DNA of 64,000 nucleotides from Candidatus Enterococcus testudinis (GCF_002140915.1 NZ_NGKU01000001.1:427525-491524), one strand, 5' to 3'; shown: positions 48,997 to 60,114, numbered from the stretch's first letter. The notes: a model not told the origin generated them from the letters alone. Translations and numbers: made by a program.

Positions 48997-51828
48997 GTGA
49001 CAAGTAGCGTAAAAAAAGTAGGGGTAGCGTTGCTATTCTTGGCAGCTTCTGTGCAATTAGCGGGCTGCAATCAAGGAGCAGCAGAAACAACAGAGGTCGA
49101 TTACAAGGAAACCGCAAAAAGTACCATAGAAAAGGCGATGGACAATCAACCAGAATCGTCCTACTGGTTTCCTGAAGATTTATTGGCCTGGTCATTCGCA
49201 GATGATCCAGATGCGTCATTCAATACCAGTGTGGTGTCTTTAGCTGAACGTGTGGCTAAAGACAGCTTGCCGCAAATGAATGATACACAGCATGCAGAAA
49301 CCAAAGTCGTGGCATTATCGATTATGAACAGCAGTACCAGCGGCAACTCTCCGCGGGGGATCAATACCTTTGATGCCAATGTCTTTTCCTATTGGCAATA
49401 TATTGATCAATTGGTTTATTGGGGTGGTTCTTCCGGAGAAGGGATTATCGTACCGCCAAGTCCAGATGTAACAGATGCGGCCCACAAGAATGGCGTGCCG
49501 GTATTGGGTACCGTCTTTTTCCCACAAACAGCCCATGGTGGTAAGTTGGAATGGTTAGATACCTTCTTAGAAAAAGATGATCAAGGAAATTTCCCTATCG
49601 TGGATAAGTTGATTGAAGTCGCTGAGGCTTATGGATTCGATGGCTGGTTTTTCAATCAAGAGACTGATACTGTGGTGACGAGTTTTGATGAAGCAGCTGA
49701 TGGTCGTGCGACAGAAGAGGCATCCGCTGAAGGTGGCTTAAATGAAACACATGCCAAAGCGATGCAAGAATTGATTGCACAGTTCAAGGAACAAGCCCAA
49801 GACAGTTTGGATATTATGTGGTATGACTCCATGACGACTGATGGCAAGATGGATTGGCAGAATGCGTTAACAGATGAGAATAAAGATTATTTGGTCAATG
49901 CGGACATGGAGCCTTTATCAGATAGTATGTTCTTGAATTTCTGGTGGACGACGGACCGTCTGGCAGACCAAGAATTATTGAAGGCATCAAATGAAAAGGC
50001 AAAAGAAATCGGCTATGATCCATACAATTTATTGGCTGGGATCGATGTTCAGGAAAATGGCTATTCTACCCCTGTACGTTGGGATCTGTTTACAGATGAT
50101 CAAGGAATTCCTTATACATCATTGGGCTTGTACGTGCCAAGTTGGACCTATACTTCATCAAGTACACCGGATGATTTCCAAGCAAAAGAACATGCGTTTT
50201 GGGTCAATACAGCAGGGGATCCGCGGGAAAGTCAATTACCCGAAGGCACAGAATGGCCAGGAATTTCAACTTATGCCTTAGAACAAACGGCCATCACTTC
50301 ATTGCCTTTTGTGACCAATTTCAATCTTGGGAATGGATATAATTACTTTATCGACGGTGAGAAAGTATCGAGCCGCAATTGGAATAACCGCAGCTTGCAA
50401 GACATCTTGCCAACCTATCGATGGGTTTTCGACCATGAAGAGAACAACCAATTGGCTGTATCTGTGAATTATGCGGATGCTTACAATGGTGGGAATGCAT
50501 TGAAACTTAGAGGCCAAATGACTGAAGGGGCGACAAGTCAAATGGCTCTGTATCATATGCAAGTCCAGCTGGAAGCAGCGACCAAAATCACCACTACAGC
50601 CAAAGCAACCGATCAAACGAATTTATCAGTGGTATTGACATTTGAAGATGGTAGTCAAGAAATCGTTGCCGGTGACCAAGAAGTAGGTACGGATTGGACC
50701 ACAGTTACTTACGATGTGAAAGAATTTGCAGAACAAACATTGACGGATATCGGTTTAGCGATAAGCAGCAAGGCAACGAATGATGTGTATGAAATGAGTG
50801 TAGGACAATTGACCATCGGCGATCATGAATCCAGTCAAATGGGTGTCGATGATCTGCAAGTTGAGGATGTTTTATTTGATGAAGAAGAAGGCAACTATGC
50901 CGGTGTTCGCTTTACGTGGGAAGCAACGACAGAGGATGTCAGCTTTTACGAGTTATATCAAATCAATGAGGACGACAGCCGTTCATTCTTGGGTGCGACA
51001 CCTTCAGAGAATTTCTACTTGAATGCGTTGGACCGACAAAATACAGATACGACGTCTTTTGCCGTATTACCTGTGGATCAATATGGCAACAGAGGTGCAT
51101 TGAGCGAGACGGTGGAGATTACGTGGCCAGACAATCAAGTACCAAAAGCATCCTTCACAGCATCCAAAACATTGGCTGCACCGGGGGAAACGATTTCATT
51201 TGCAAATACGTCATGCAGCAATACAGATGAAGTCAGCTGGACCTTTGAAGGCGGGAATATTGAAACAAGTAGTGATGAGAATCCGCAAGTCACGTTTGAT
51301 CAAGCGGGCACATATACTGTCACATTGATCGCCAAAAATGACTCTGGAGAAACACCAATCGAAATGACTGATTTGATCACGATTCGTGAGGACGCACCAA
51401 AAGAGCTGACACTTTTATCTGAAGGTGTCGACGTGAGTGCAAGTTCTTTTGTCAATGATGCAGAAGCCCCTGAATTTGCGGTGGATGGAGATACCAGCAC
51501 GAAATGGTGTGCAACAGGCAATGGGCCGCATGAACTGACCATCGATCTAGGTGCTTTGCAGATAGTCAGTGAAGTGCATATCGCCCACGCAGAAGCTGGC
51601 GGAGAAAGTCCGGATATGAATAGTCGCGCCTACACGATTTTGGTCAGTGAAGATGGCAAAGACTTCGAAGCAGTGTCTCGGACATTGACCAACGAAGCAG
51701 CAGATACAAACAATACTTTTGCTGCAAAAGAAGTGCGCTATGTCAAACTCAGCATCGATAAGCCGACACAAGGCGCAGATTCAGCAGCACGGATCTATGA
51801 AGTGCAAGTGTTTGGGATGGAGAAATAG
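48997..51828 (+). CDS. GH85 endo-beta-N-acetylglucosaminidase lipoprotein
   Basis: A 943-residue surface enzyme that cuts between the two core GlcNAc residues of N-glycans. The lipobox gives cysteine 24 (LAGC). The GH85 catalytic pair N220-x-E222 is in WFFNQETD, within a barrel ending about residue 390; then beta domains, a PKD-like domain at about 715-795 and an F5/8 (discoidin) carbohydrate-binding domain at about 805-943. There is no LPXTG. It starts with GTG after AAGGAGG. A cre-like site upstream suggests glucose repression. It may feed on host or plant glycoproteins. Confidence 0.9.
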   Translation: MTSSVKKVGVALLFLAASVQLAGCNQGAAETTEVDYKETAKSTIEKAMDNQPESSYWFPEDLLAWSFADDPDASFNTSVVSLAERVAKDSLPQMNDTQHAETKVVALSIMNSSTSGNSPRGINTFDANVFSYWQYIDQLVYWGGSSGEGIIVPPSPDVTDAAHKNGVPVLGTVFFPQTAHGGKLEWLDTFLEKDDQGNFPIVDKLIEVAEAYGFDGWFFNQETDTVVTSFDEAADGRATEEASAEGGLNETHAKAMQELIAQFKEQAQDSLDIMWYDSMTTDGKMDWQNALTDENKDYLVNADMEPLSDSMFLNFWWTTDRLADQELLKASNEKAKEIGYDPYNLLAGIDVQENGYSTPVRWDLFTDDQGIPYTSLGLYVPSWTYTSSSTPDDFQAKEHAFWVNTAGDPRESQLPEGTEWPGISTYALEQTAITSLPFVTNFNLGNGYNYFIDGEKVSSRNWNNRSLQDILPTYRWVFDHEENNQLAVSVNYADAYNGGNALKLRGQMTEGATSQMALYHMQVQLEAATKITTTAKATDQTNLSVVLTFEDGSQEIVAGDQEVGTDWTTVTYDVKEFAEQTLTDIGLAISSKATNDVYEMSVGQLTIGDHESSQMGVDDLQVEDVLFDEEEGNYAGVRFTWEATTEDVSFYELYQINEDDSRSFLGATPSENFYLNALDRQNTDTTSFAVLPVDQYGNRGALSETVEITWPDNQVPKASFTASKTLAAPGETISFANTSCSNTDEVSWTFEGGNIETSSDENPQVTFDQAGTYTVTLIAKNDSGETPIEMTDLITIREDAPKELTLLSEGVDVSASSFVNDAEAPEFAVDGDTSTKWCATGNGPHELTIDLGALQIVSEVHIAHAEAGGESPDMNSRAYTILVSEDGKDFEAVSRTLTNEAADTNNTFAAKEVRYVKLSIDKPTQGADSAARIYEVQVFGMEK

Positions 51829-51840
51829 CGAATACGCAGA

Positions 51841-51878
51841 AAAAAGACAAGAAATCGAGAGATTTCTTGTCTTTTTTC
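51841..51878 (+). terminator. Terminator of the GH85 gene
   Basis: AAAGACAAGAAATC and GATTTCTTGTCTTT pair around GAGA, followed by T's. Confidence 0.88.
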
Positions 51879-52024
51879 TTGCATCATTCACTAATAAATT
51901 TTTCAACCAGCCACAAAGTGTTTTAAGAATCCCTTGATTTATGGAGGAATTGGAGAAATAAAAAAGAAAACACTTTTGTACGCCCTGTACGTGTTGTGCT
52001 GTGTTTGTCAGGAGGTAGTTCGCA

Positions 52025-52327
52025 ATGCCCATGACAATCAGAGAAGCAGAAAAGTTGCTCAAAGAAGCTGGCTTTGTAGAAGTAAAAGGTGGAAAGGGTT
52101 CGCATAGGAAGTTTACGAAAGACAATTTGACATCAAGGATCTTTCTATTGATTCTGAGGAAGAGTTTGCGACGTTGATTCTGTGGAACTGAACGACTATT
52201 AAAAGATGTGAAACTTGATAAAAAGACAATCAAAATTCCGCATTGGTTAAATGTTCGAGCAACGAATGAAGGCATTCATTTTTCAAGAACCATGACCGAA
52301 GCGTTGGCTCAAAAAATAGACATCTAA
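52025..52327 (+). pseudogene. Broken hicAB toxin-antitoxin remnant
   Basis: An ATG with a strong AGGAGGT site opens a HicA-like peptide (MPMTIREAEKLLKEAGFVEV, then GGKGSHRKF). After about 34 codons homology jumps to a HicB-like middle in another frame (FDIKDLSIDSEEEFATLI from 52126), then after two more frame changes to a HicB tail (KIPHWLNVRATNEGIHFSR, frame from 52202 to the stop at 52325). The open frame from 52025 stops at 52177. I infer an internal deletion joining hicA to hicB with later frameshifts, so neither protein should be functional. Confidence 0.75.
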
Positions 52328-52370
52328 AAGTTCAATCAATCGCCAGCACACATCAAACAAGATGCACATA

Positions 52371-52450
52371 AAAAAACACTTCTCAAGAGAATGAGCAGTG
52401 TCCTGTAGCTTTGCAAGGCATGTACGCGATTCAACAGAGAAGTGTTTTTT
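52371..52450. terminator. Bidirectional terminator between hicAB remnant and opuC operon
   Basis: AAAAAACACTTCTC (52371-52384) and its reverse complement (52437-52450) around a 52-base loop; T-run in both directions. Confidence 0.7.
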
Positions 52451-52474
52451 ACTATCTAATAGAAGATGCTATTT

Positions 52475-53137
52475 TTATCTTGATGTCCGACTTGCTGGAT
52501 CTAAGCGGCGTTCGATGAAACTCAAGCCTAAATCAGTAATGATCGCCATCAAAGCGGTAGGCAATGCGCCAGCCAAAATAATAGATGCGCCATCTGTGGC
52601 ATTGGTTCCCCGAATGATAATATCGCCAAGACCACCTGCGCCGACAAAGGCACCGATAGCTGTAATACCGATCGCTACAACCAGTGCATTACGAATACCA
52701 GCCATGATGACTGACACGGACAATGGTAATTCAATCATATAAAGCCGTTGCCAACTTGTCATACCCATTCCTTTACCGACATCTAATGTATTACGGTCAA
52801 CTTGACGCATACCTGTATACGTATTTTTGATGATAGGCAATAAAGAATAAAGGAAAATCGTTAAAATCACTACGTTGACACCTAAGCCCATACCAATCAT
52901 CAAAATAGAGATCATCGCTAAAGAAGGAATCGTTTGGATGATGTTCGCAATGCGAATCACCCAATCTGCCAAACGCATTTTTTTAGAAATCAAAATGCCA
53001 ATTGGAATACCTGCAATCGAGGCAAACAGAACACCGTAGATAGAAATCAAGAAATGACGAAGAAATTGCGTGAAGACATAGCCGCCATTTTCTTGGAAAT
53101 AAAACAGAAATTGTTGTAGTAAATTCATATCAGCCAT
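52475..53137 (-). CDS. opuCD: Osmolyte ABC transporter permease, OpuCD-like
   Basis: A 220-residue membrane permease for glycine betaine/carnitine/choline-type solutes, six membrane segments with the EAA-type loop VDRNTLDVGKGMGMTSWQR. The chosen ATG (53137) has AAGGAG nine bases before it; an in-frame TTG at 53155 overlaps that ribosome site. Last gene of the four-gene opuC operon, overlapping no gene. Confidence 0.88.
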   Translation of the reverse strand: MADMNLLQQFLFYFQENGGYVFTQFLRHFLISIYGVLFASIAGIPIGILISKKMRLADWVIRIANIIQTIPSLAMISILMIGMGLGVNVVILTIFLYSLLPIIKNTYTGMRQVDRNTLDVGKGMGMTSWQRLYMIELPLSVSVIMAGIRNALVVAIGITAIGAFVGAGGLGDIIIRGTNATDGASIILAGALPTALMAIITDLGLSFIERRLDPASRTSR

Positions 53138-53141
53138 GGGA

Positions 53142-54062
53142 TCACTCTCCTTCAAAATAATTGTTTTCTTCTAAGAAACGTTCTGCAACCACTGTCGGTT
53201 CCAATAAATCATTGTCGACTTGGTAGTTCAATTCTTGCATTTTTTCTGTATCGATCGTACCGGCTAATTTATCCAATGCGTCGCCAACTTCAGGTGTTTC
53301 TTCCAACAACTTATTGTCAACAACTGGCGCTGCATCATAGGGTGGGAAGAAGTTCAGGTCATCTTCTAACATCACCAAATCATAACTGCCGATCCGCCCA
53401 TCGGTGGAGTACCCTAGAACAATGTCCATTTTGCCATTGTCCACAGCATCATAGACCAAGCCAATTTGCATCGGCAAAATATTTTGAAATGAAAAACCAT
53501 ATGCCTCTTGGAATCCATCGTACCCGTCACCGACACGAGTGATCCAAGCTGTATCGACACCAGCCACCAACTGATCAGCCACGTCTTTCAAATCGCTGAC
53601 TTTTTCTAAGCCATATTCTTCAGCTGTATCTTTTCGGACCAAGAATACATACGTATTGTCGAAACCGTAAGAAGGAAACCATGTTTGGTCATAGCGTTTT
53701 TCAAATTCAGATTTCACTTTGTCAAAAGCGGCATCTGGATCTGATTCTGGTTCTAAACCTAATGTGGTCGTTAAATCTGTTCCGGTATAACGAGCAGATG
53801 AAATGGACGCATCTCCATTCATCATTGCTTGGTGATTGATAGTTGTTGTCGCTAAATTATTGATCACTGTTGTATTTTTATCGGTATAATGTTCCACCAT
53901 ACCTGCTACGATAGCACCTAAAATTTGCGCTTCTGAGGTAATTCCACCTGTGATGGCAATCGTATCATCTGTCGATGTCGATGCCAGTCCTGGGAAAGAA
54001 CAACCAGATAACAACATGATACCCATAGAGAAAAGCAGGGCTAATTTTGCTTTGATTTTCAT
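53142..54062 (-). CDS. opuCC: Osmolyte-binding lipoprotein, OpuCC-like
   Basis: A 306-residue binding lipoprotein (lipobox LLSGC, cysteine 21) with the OpuAC-type fold: IAITGGITSEAQILGAIVAG start and DIVLGYSTDGRIGSYDLVML. It catches compatible solutes such as glycine betaine, carnitine or choline; which one cannot be told. Its stop and the opuCD ribosome site are interleaved, and it abuts opuCB. Confidence 0.9.
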   Translation of the reverse strand: MKIKAKLALLFSMGIMLLSGCSFPGLASTSTDDTIAITGGITSEAQILGAIVAGMVEHYTDKNTTVINNLATTTINHQAMMNGDASISSARYTGTDLTTTLGLEPESDPDAAFDKVKSEFEKRYDQTWFPSYGFDNTYVFLVRKDTAEEYGLEKVSDLKDVADQLVAGVDTAWITRVGDGYDGFQEAYGFSFQNILPMQIGLVYDAVDNGKMDIVLGYSTDGRIGSYDLVMLEDDLNFFPPYDAAPVVDNKLLEETPEVGDALDKLAGTIDTEKMQELNYQVDNDLLEPTVVAERFLEENNYFEGE

Positions 54063-54697
54063 TAAGCATCCCCCCTTAACGCATCTGGTGTTAATTTGTT
54101 TTCGAGTAAACCAAGTAACCAGTCAGCCAATAAGGCAAAAATCGTTACTGGAATCGTGCCGGCAAAAATCAATGGTGGTTGATAGTTATTCAACCCGCTA
54201 AAAATCAAGTCGCCTAAACCACCGGCCCCAATGTATGAAGCCAATGTTGCCCATGCCAATACATAGACAGCAGATAAGCGAATCCCTGCCATGATCGTTG
54301 GGATCGCTAGCGGCAATTCGACACTAATGATCGATTGGACATTCGTCATGCCCATGCCTTTCGCGACATCGCGGTAATTCCAATCTACTTTTTTCATACC
54401 GATATACGTGTTCCGCAAAATCGGCAGCAATGAATAGATGAAGAGGGCAGCAATCGCTGGCACTTTTCCGACACCGAGTATAGGAATCATCAATGCCAAC
54501 AAAGCCAACGAAGGGACTGTCTGTAACGCACTGGTGATGCCAATCACGATAGACGCCGCCTTTGGAAAACGAGTCAAAATCACGCCGACAGGGACAGCCA
54601 CGATGATACCAAGGAGCAGTGCAGCAAATGAGATATATAAATGTTCAATACTTTTGCTGACGATTTGTCCGCCATATTGATCGATAAAGCTTTGCAT
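54062..54697 (-). CDS. opuCB: Osmolyte ABC transporter permease, OpuCB-like
   Basis: A 211-residue permease with about six membrane segments and a loop [19 protein letters not shown]. It forms the membrane channel together with OpuCD. It starts 3 bases after opuCA and its stop overlaps the opuCC start by a base, so coupling is likely. Confidence 0.9.
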   Translation of the reverse strand: MQSFIDQYGGQIVSKSIEHLYISFAALLLGIIVAVPVGVILTRFPKAASIVIGITSALQTVPSLALLALMIPILGVGKVPAIAALFIYSLLPILRNTYIGMKKVDWNYRDVAKGMGMTNVQSIISVELPLAIPTIMAGIRLSAVYVLAWATLASYIGAGGLGDLIFSGLNNYQPPLIFAGTIPVTIFALLADWLLGLLENKLTPDALRGDA

Positions 54698-54700
54698 GAA

Positions 54701-55876
54701 CTAGACCTCCTCTGTTTCAGCGGGTTTTACTGATTCGATGGCGTCTGTAATAGAAGGCTCATCACCCCAAATGACATCATAAACAATGTCCACTAACGAC
54801 GCGCGGGTCAAAATCCCAACAAGATGTTTGTCTGCATCAACAACTGGTACATATTTTAAGCCGCGTTTCAAGATGCGTTGCAATGTATCGCGCAACAAAG
54901 CTGTTTCCCGCACAAAAAAGACATCCTTATTCAAGATATCACCAACACTTGTGACTTTTCCGCGATTGCGGTCGATGGATTCAACATCGATGTAGCCCTT
55001 TAAGACATTGCTGTTGTCTGTGACCAGCAATGTATCGACCCGTTTTTCACGCATCAAGCGAATTGCTTCTTGCAATGATTTTTCAGGAGTAATCGCAATT
55101 GGGGTATTCAACATGACATCTTTCACTGGTGTTGTGTCTGGTTTGGCTTGTAATAAGCGGTCTTCACCAATCAATTCTTCGACAAATGGTGTTGCTGGAT
55201 TTTGCAAAATATTGGCGGGGGTATCAAATTGAATGACTTTTCCTTCACTCATGATCACGATTCTGCTAGCTAACTTCAACGCTTCATCCATATCATGGGT
55301 CACGAATACCACTGTTTTACCTAAGCGTTCTTGCAAATCTTTGACCAAATCTTGCAGAGAGTCTCGGGTGATTGGATCCAATGCGCCGAATGGTTCATCC
55401 ATTAGAATGACATCTTGATCGGCTGCCAAGGCACGAACAACACCGATCCGTTGCTGTTGTCCACCAGATAATTCATTTGGATAACGATCCAGCATTTCTC
55501 GGGGCAGTTCAACTAAATCGATCATTTTCTCTGCGGTTTTGTTCCGTTCTTCTTGGCTGACCTTTAATAGTTTTTGGACCAATGTGATATTCTCACGAAT
55601 CGTCATATGAGGCATTAAGCCGATACTTTGAATGACATACCCGATTTTACGACGCAATTCAACGGGGTTGATATCGGTAACACTTTTTCCATTGATCAGA
55701 ATCTTCCCTTTTGAAGGGTCAGTCATTCGGTTGATCATCCGCATACAGGTGGTTTTTCCACTACCACTTGTACCGATAAAACAAATGAATTCTCCTTTGT
55801 CAAAAGATAGATTTACATCTTCAACAGCGACTTTGCCGCCTTTATAAATTTTGGATACTTGCTGAAACTCAATCAT
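54701..55876 (-). CDS. opuCA: Osmolyte ABC transporter ATPase with two CBS domains, OpuCA-like
   Basis: A 391-residue ATPase: Walker A GTSGSGKTT, signature LSGGQQQR, Walker B VILMDEPFGALD, followed by two CBS domains (about residues 250-310 and 315-375). In Listeria the OpuCA CBS domains bind cyclic-di-AMP, shutting uptake; a like mechanism here is inference. Heads the operon opuCA-CB-CC-CD, with an inverted repeat 25 bases upstream. Confidence 0.93.
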   Translation of the reverse strand: MIEFQQVSKIYKGGKVAVEDVNLSFDKGEFICFIGTSGSGKTTCMRMINRMTDPSKGKILINGKSVTDINPVELRRKIGYVIQSIGLMPHMTIRENITLVQKLLKVSQEERNKTAEKMIDLVELPREMLDRYPNELSGGQQQRIGVVRALAADQDVILMDEPFGALDPITRDSLQDLVKDLQERLGKTVVFVTHDMDEALKLASRIVIMSEGKVIQFDTPANILQNPATPFVEELIGEDRLLQAKPDTTPVKDVMLNTPIAITPEKSLQEAIRLMREKRVDTLLVTDNSNVLKGYIDVESIDRNRGKVTSVGDILNKDVFFVRETALLRDTLQRILKRGLKYVPVVDADKHLVGILTRASLVDIVYDVIWGDEPSITDAIESVKPAETEEV

Positions 55877-55900
55877 GATTTCACCTTCTACGTTTATTTA

Positions 55901-55919
55901 AGTCAATTATTTTGACTTA
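55901..55919. promoter_or_regulatory. Inverted repeat upstream of opuCA
   Basis: AAGTCAA (55901-55907) and TTGACTT (55913-55919) around TTATT, 25 bases before the opuCA start: a candidate repressor site. The remaining gap to queA (55920-56167) is A/T-rich and holds the queA extended -10 TGCTAAAAT at 56127-56135. Confidence 0.55.
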
Positions 55920-56167
55920 TAATCTGTCCTAAGTATGCCGAAAAGTCATGTGTTATTCAAATTATCTGCCCGAAATATTCATAAATGTATAAACAATGGG
56001 AAATATAATAGCGCATCCATTCAGACATTACATGTTCTCGCATAAATGTCATCACCATTTATCAGGACCTGTTATTTTTTAGAATTGTCAAAATAAGAAC
56101 TCTTTTTTTATTTTCAAGAGAAAACATGCTAAAATAGATGGGCAGATGAAAGGAAGAGAGGAACGAT

Positions 56168-57199
56168 ATGTTAACAACAGAAGATTTTGACTTTGATTTA
56201 CCAGAAGAATTGATTGCCCAAACACCCCTAAGTGACCGTTCAAGTTCACGTTTATTGGTAGTAGACCGCGAAACAGGTGGTTTTGAAGACAAGCATTTCT
56301 ATAATATTATTGATGAATTGAACGCGGGGGATGCATTGGTCATGAACGATACACGCGTGCTGCCAGCCCGCATTTATGGCGAAAAGCAAGAAACAGGCGC
56401 CCATTTAGAAATCCTATTATTGAACAATATTGAAGGCGATAGTTGGGAAACATTGATCAAACCAGCCAAAAGAGCCAAAGTCGGCACGAAAATCACCTTT
56501 GGAGATGGCCGTCTTGAAGCAGTGGTTGAGGAAGAACTAGATCATGGCGGACGGATCATCCGTTTTAGTTACGATGGGATTTTCTTAGAAATTTTGGAAT
56601 CGCTAGGCGAAATGCCATTGCCACCTTACATCAAAGAACGATTGGAAGACCCAGATCGTTACCAAACGGTGTATGCCAAAGAAAATGGATCCGCTGCGGC
56701 ACCGACAGCTGGCTTGCACTTTACGCCTGAATTGTTGGCGCAGATCGAAGCCAAAGGTGTTAAACTGGTATATTTAACATTACATGTAGGGTTGGGCACG
56801 TTCAGACCTGTCAGTGTTGATAATATTGCAGATCATGAAATGCATAGCGAATTTTATCGATTGACGGAAGACGCTGCTGCGCAATTAAATGATGTCCGTG
56901 CCAATGACGGCAAGATCGTTGCTGTCGGGACAACCTCGATTCGAACGTTAGAAACGATTGGCAGTAAATTTGATGGGGAGATCAAAGCTGATAGCGGCTG
57001 GACAAGTATCTTTATCACACCAGGATACACATTCAAAGTCGTACAAGCTTTTTCAACCAATTTCCATTTGCCTAAATCAACATTGGTGATGCTGGTCAGT
57101 GCCTTTGCTGGTCGTGATCTCACCTTGTCAGCGTACCAACATGCCATCGATGAACGCTACCGCTTCTTTAGCTTCGGTGATGCCATGTTCTTGAAGTAA
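56168..57199 (+). CDS. queA: S-adenosylmethionine:tRNA ribosyltransferase-isomerase
   Basis: Transfers and rearranges the ribose of SAM onto 7-aminomethyl-7-deazaguanine in tRNA, giving epoxyqueuosine. The 343 residues are normal; [30 protein letters not shown] and APTAGLHFT are hallmark motifs. tgt, the preceding step, lies 1.3 kb downstream. Between them are a minus-strand gene and an orphan RNA, an unusual separation. Confidence 0.97.
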   Translation: MLTTEDFDFDLPEELIAQTPLSDRSSSRLLVVDRETGGFEDKHFYNIIDELNAGDALVMNDTRVLPARIYGEKQETGAHLEILLLNNIEGDSWETLIKPAKRAKVGTKITFGDGRLEAVVEEELDHGGRIIRFSYDGIFLEILESLGEMPLPPYIKERLEDPDRYQTVYAKENGSAAAPTAGLHFTPELLAQIEAKGVKLVYLTLHVGLGTFRPVSVDNIADHEMHSEFYRLTEDAAAQLNDVRANDGKIVAVGTTSIRTLETIGSKFDGEIKADSGWTSIFITPGYTFKVVQAFSTNFHLPKSTLVMLVSAFAGRDLTLSAYQHAIDERYRFFSFGDAMFLK

Positions 57200-57200
57200 A

Positions 57201-57558
57201 CAAAAAAACTGAGCGACAATTGCGGTTCATAAGTTGATGATTTCTCAACTTTAGAACTGCTTTTTTGTCGCCCAGCTTCATACTTGAGGAAGATATAAGT
57301 GGTGGTCGCTTTTGGTATAGCATGCAAAGCAATGGTTCGAAAATTTGTTTTCATTTACAAACTTACACATGTTTCGTGTAATCTGATACAAAATGAGACG
57401 TATCATGTTTCGATATGGAAATGTTCGATCTTTGTTACGTGGTTCTTCTTGTTACTTTACACGTTTGATATTAGGTGAAACTTGTACATTCAACAACTTT
57501 TTGTAGATTGAGTTTGCGTTTATTACGTAACCACCATCAGAGTTGCTACCTTCCTTAC
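57201..57558 (-). ncRNA. Candidate orphan ~355-nt RNA with own promoter and terminator
   Basis: On the minus strand TTGCAA (57593-57588), 17 bases, and extended -10 TGGTATATT (57573-57565) form a strong promoter; the start would be near 57558. A long nested hairpin (57275-57209: CTGGGCGACAA with TTGTCGCTCAG outside, GCAGTTC/GAACCGC and AAGTTGA/TCAACTT within) is followed by seven T's (57208-57202). Between them no frame with a credible ribosome site exceeds a few dozen codons. Inside are two short hairpins, one holding GTATC/GATAC. It matches none of tmRNA, RNase P, 6S or SRP RNA that I know. Confidence 0.65.
57222..57266 (+). terminator. Terminator of queA (shared with the orphan RNA)
   Basis: GCGGTTC pairs with GAACTGC around AAGTTGA/TCAACTT, followed by six T's on the plus strand. 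Confidence 0.75.
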
Positions 57559-57604
57559 ACTCATAATATACCACGGATAGAAACCGTTTGCAAAATAACT
57601 GCTC

Positions 57605-57632
57605 AAAAAAAAAGACCGCAGACACGGTCTTT
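57605..57632 (-). terminator. Terminator of the DUF975 gene
   Basis: CGGTCTTT (57625-57632) pairs with AAAGACCG (57611-57618); on the minus strand T's follow. It includes part of the stop codon. Confidence 0.82.
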
Positions 57633-58338
57633 AAGCAAATGTTTGTTTCGGCAAGTTTTCATAAAAAGCAGCTTTCGTTGCACTGATATAAGGCGTCAAC
57701 CATAAGTAGCCAATCCCAGCAGTCATAATAGCTAAGATATGCCAGCCGATAAAACTTAGATCAAGTAAGAATAATTTTCCTTTATAGCCCTTCATCAAAT
57801 GACGGCTGCCTGTGATACAGCTAAGAAAATCAGGACGCATACCAGTTTGCTCATAGGTATCATAATAAACAAAGTAAGCTTGCGAATACGCATAGGCTTT
57901 GACGATGCCCGGGATGATAAACAAGAGTGTCCATAGTGTTGTAAAAATCGTTGTTAAAATGAATATTACAATAATACCTAATACAACAGTCCCTTGGAAT
58001 CCACGGAAAACATCTGAAAATGGCTTGATTTCAGTCCTTTTCCCTCGAAGGATATCCAAGAATGTCCAAGAGATCCCCGCGCCAAACAGTGCTGCAAACA
58101 AACCGTTGATCAATCCGCCCCCACCGTTGCCCGAAGAACTAACCTGATCAAGTGCCGTTTGATCCATTGGTCCGTTGCTTTGCAATAAGTGCATGACAGG
58201 CAAGAAAGCCACCACGAACAATACAGCCGTAATAGCAATGGCAATCAAAGTTGGCACCAGACACATCAGTACACTATCTTTCCAACGGCCACTCAGCATT
58301 TGTTTCGCTTCACGTTTTAGTTCACCAATCGTTTTCAT
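57631..58338 (-). CDS. DUF975 family integral membrane protein
   Basis: A 235-residue protein with about five membrane segments; the opening KTIGELKREAKQMLSGRWK is a hallmark of DUF975. The function is unknown; members may be involved in envelope stress. The ATG at 58338 has a perfect AAAGGAGG at 8 bases; the frame runs on upstream but without a ribosome site. It is encoded opposite to queA and tgt. Confidence 0.85.
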   Translation of the reverse strand: MKTIGELKREAKQMLSGRWKDSVLMCLVPTLIAIAITAVLFVVAFLPVMHLLQSNGPMDQTALDQVSSSGNGGGGLINGLFAALFGAGISWTFLDILRGKRTEIKPFSDVFRGFQGTVVLGIIVIFILTTIFTTLWTLLFIIPGIVKAYAYSQAYFVYYDTYEQTGMRPDFLSCITGSRHLMKGYKGKLFLLDLSFIGWHILAIMTAGIGYLWLTPYISATKAAFYENLPKQTFA

Positions 58339-58534
58339 AAAAAAACCTCCTTTCAATATAAATAACATGATAGCAAACATTCATTGAATCTTCAAAAAAA
58401 AGAAGTGAATGATTCGCATATATCGGAGAAAATAAGGATAGAATCCTCAAACTTCCTTGCAAATTGACTGCATAGCGCTTATCATAGATAGCGTTGCACA
58501 GTAACTTGAGTATATAAAGAAAGTAGGGAAATGA

Positions 58535-59680
<1,146 letters not shown>

Positions 59681-59762
59681 ACTTTATCGCCAAATAGGTA
59701 GGAATATCAAGCATATTCTGATAAAGTATTTATAGGAAAGAATAATAATCGAGGTGAAAAAA

Positions 59763-60107
59763 ATGGCACAATCTTTACCAATGCTCTTTATGTTGGTGGC
59801 GTTAGTTGCAATGTGGTTCTTCATGAGCCGTTCACAAAAAAAGCAACAACAAGAACGCAAAAACTTACTTGAAAACATGAAAGCTGGCGATAACGTTGTG
59901 ACGATCGGCGGACTTCATGGTGTGATTTCTGAAATCAACACTGAAAAAAGTACAGTGATCATTGATTGCGAAGGCATCTTCTTAGAATTTGACCGTTCAG
60001 CGATCCGTACAGTGACACCAAACACAACAACTTCAACTGTTACTGACATCGAACCAGCAGATGTGACTGAAGAAGTCATCGATGTGAACGATGAAACAAA
60101 AGAATAA
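59763..60107 (+). CDS. yajC: Preprotein translocase subunit YajC
   Basis: A 114-residue single-span protein (residues 5-23 hydrophobic) that joins the SecDF-YajC accessory complex. The conserved FFMSRSQKKQQQ and GDNVVTIGGLHG are present. The ATG at 59763 is chosen over a GTG at 59754 that is part of its GAGGTG ribosome site. The tail is acidic. Confidence 0.95.
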   Translation: MAQSLPMLFMLVALVAMWFFMSRSQKKQQQERKNLLENMKAGDNVVTIGGLHGVISEINTEKSTVIIDCEGIFLEFDRSAIRTVTPNTTTSTVTDIEPADVTEEVIDVNDETKE

Positions 60108-60114
60108 AGAAACT

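Noticed and set aside
57157-57354. 65-codon minus-strand open frame across the queA end and orphan RNA
   Set aside because: No ribosome site, overlaps queA and the terminator hairpin, and composition is unlike neighbours.
57201-57558. Orphan RNA as tmRNA, RNase P RNA or 6S RNA
   Set aside because: No tag frame or CCA end, no GAGGAAAGTCC block, and the length or structure do not fit.
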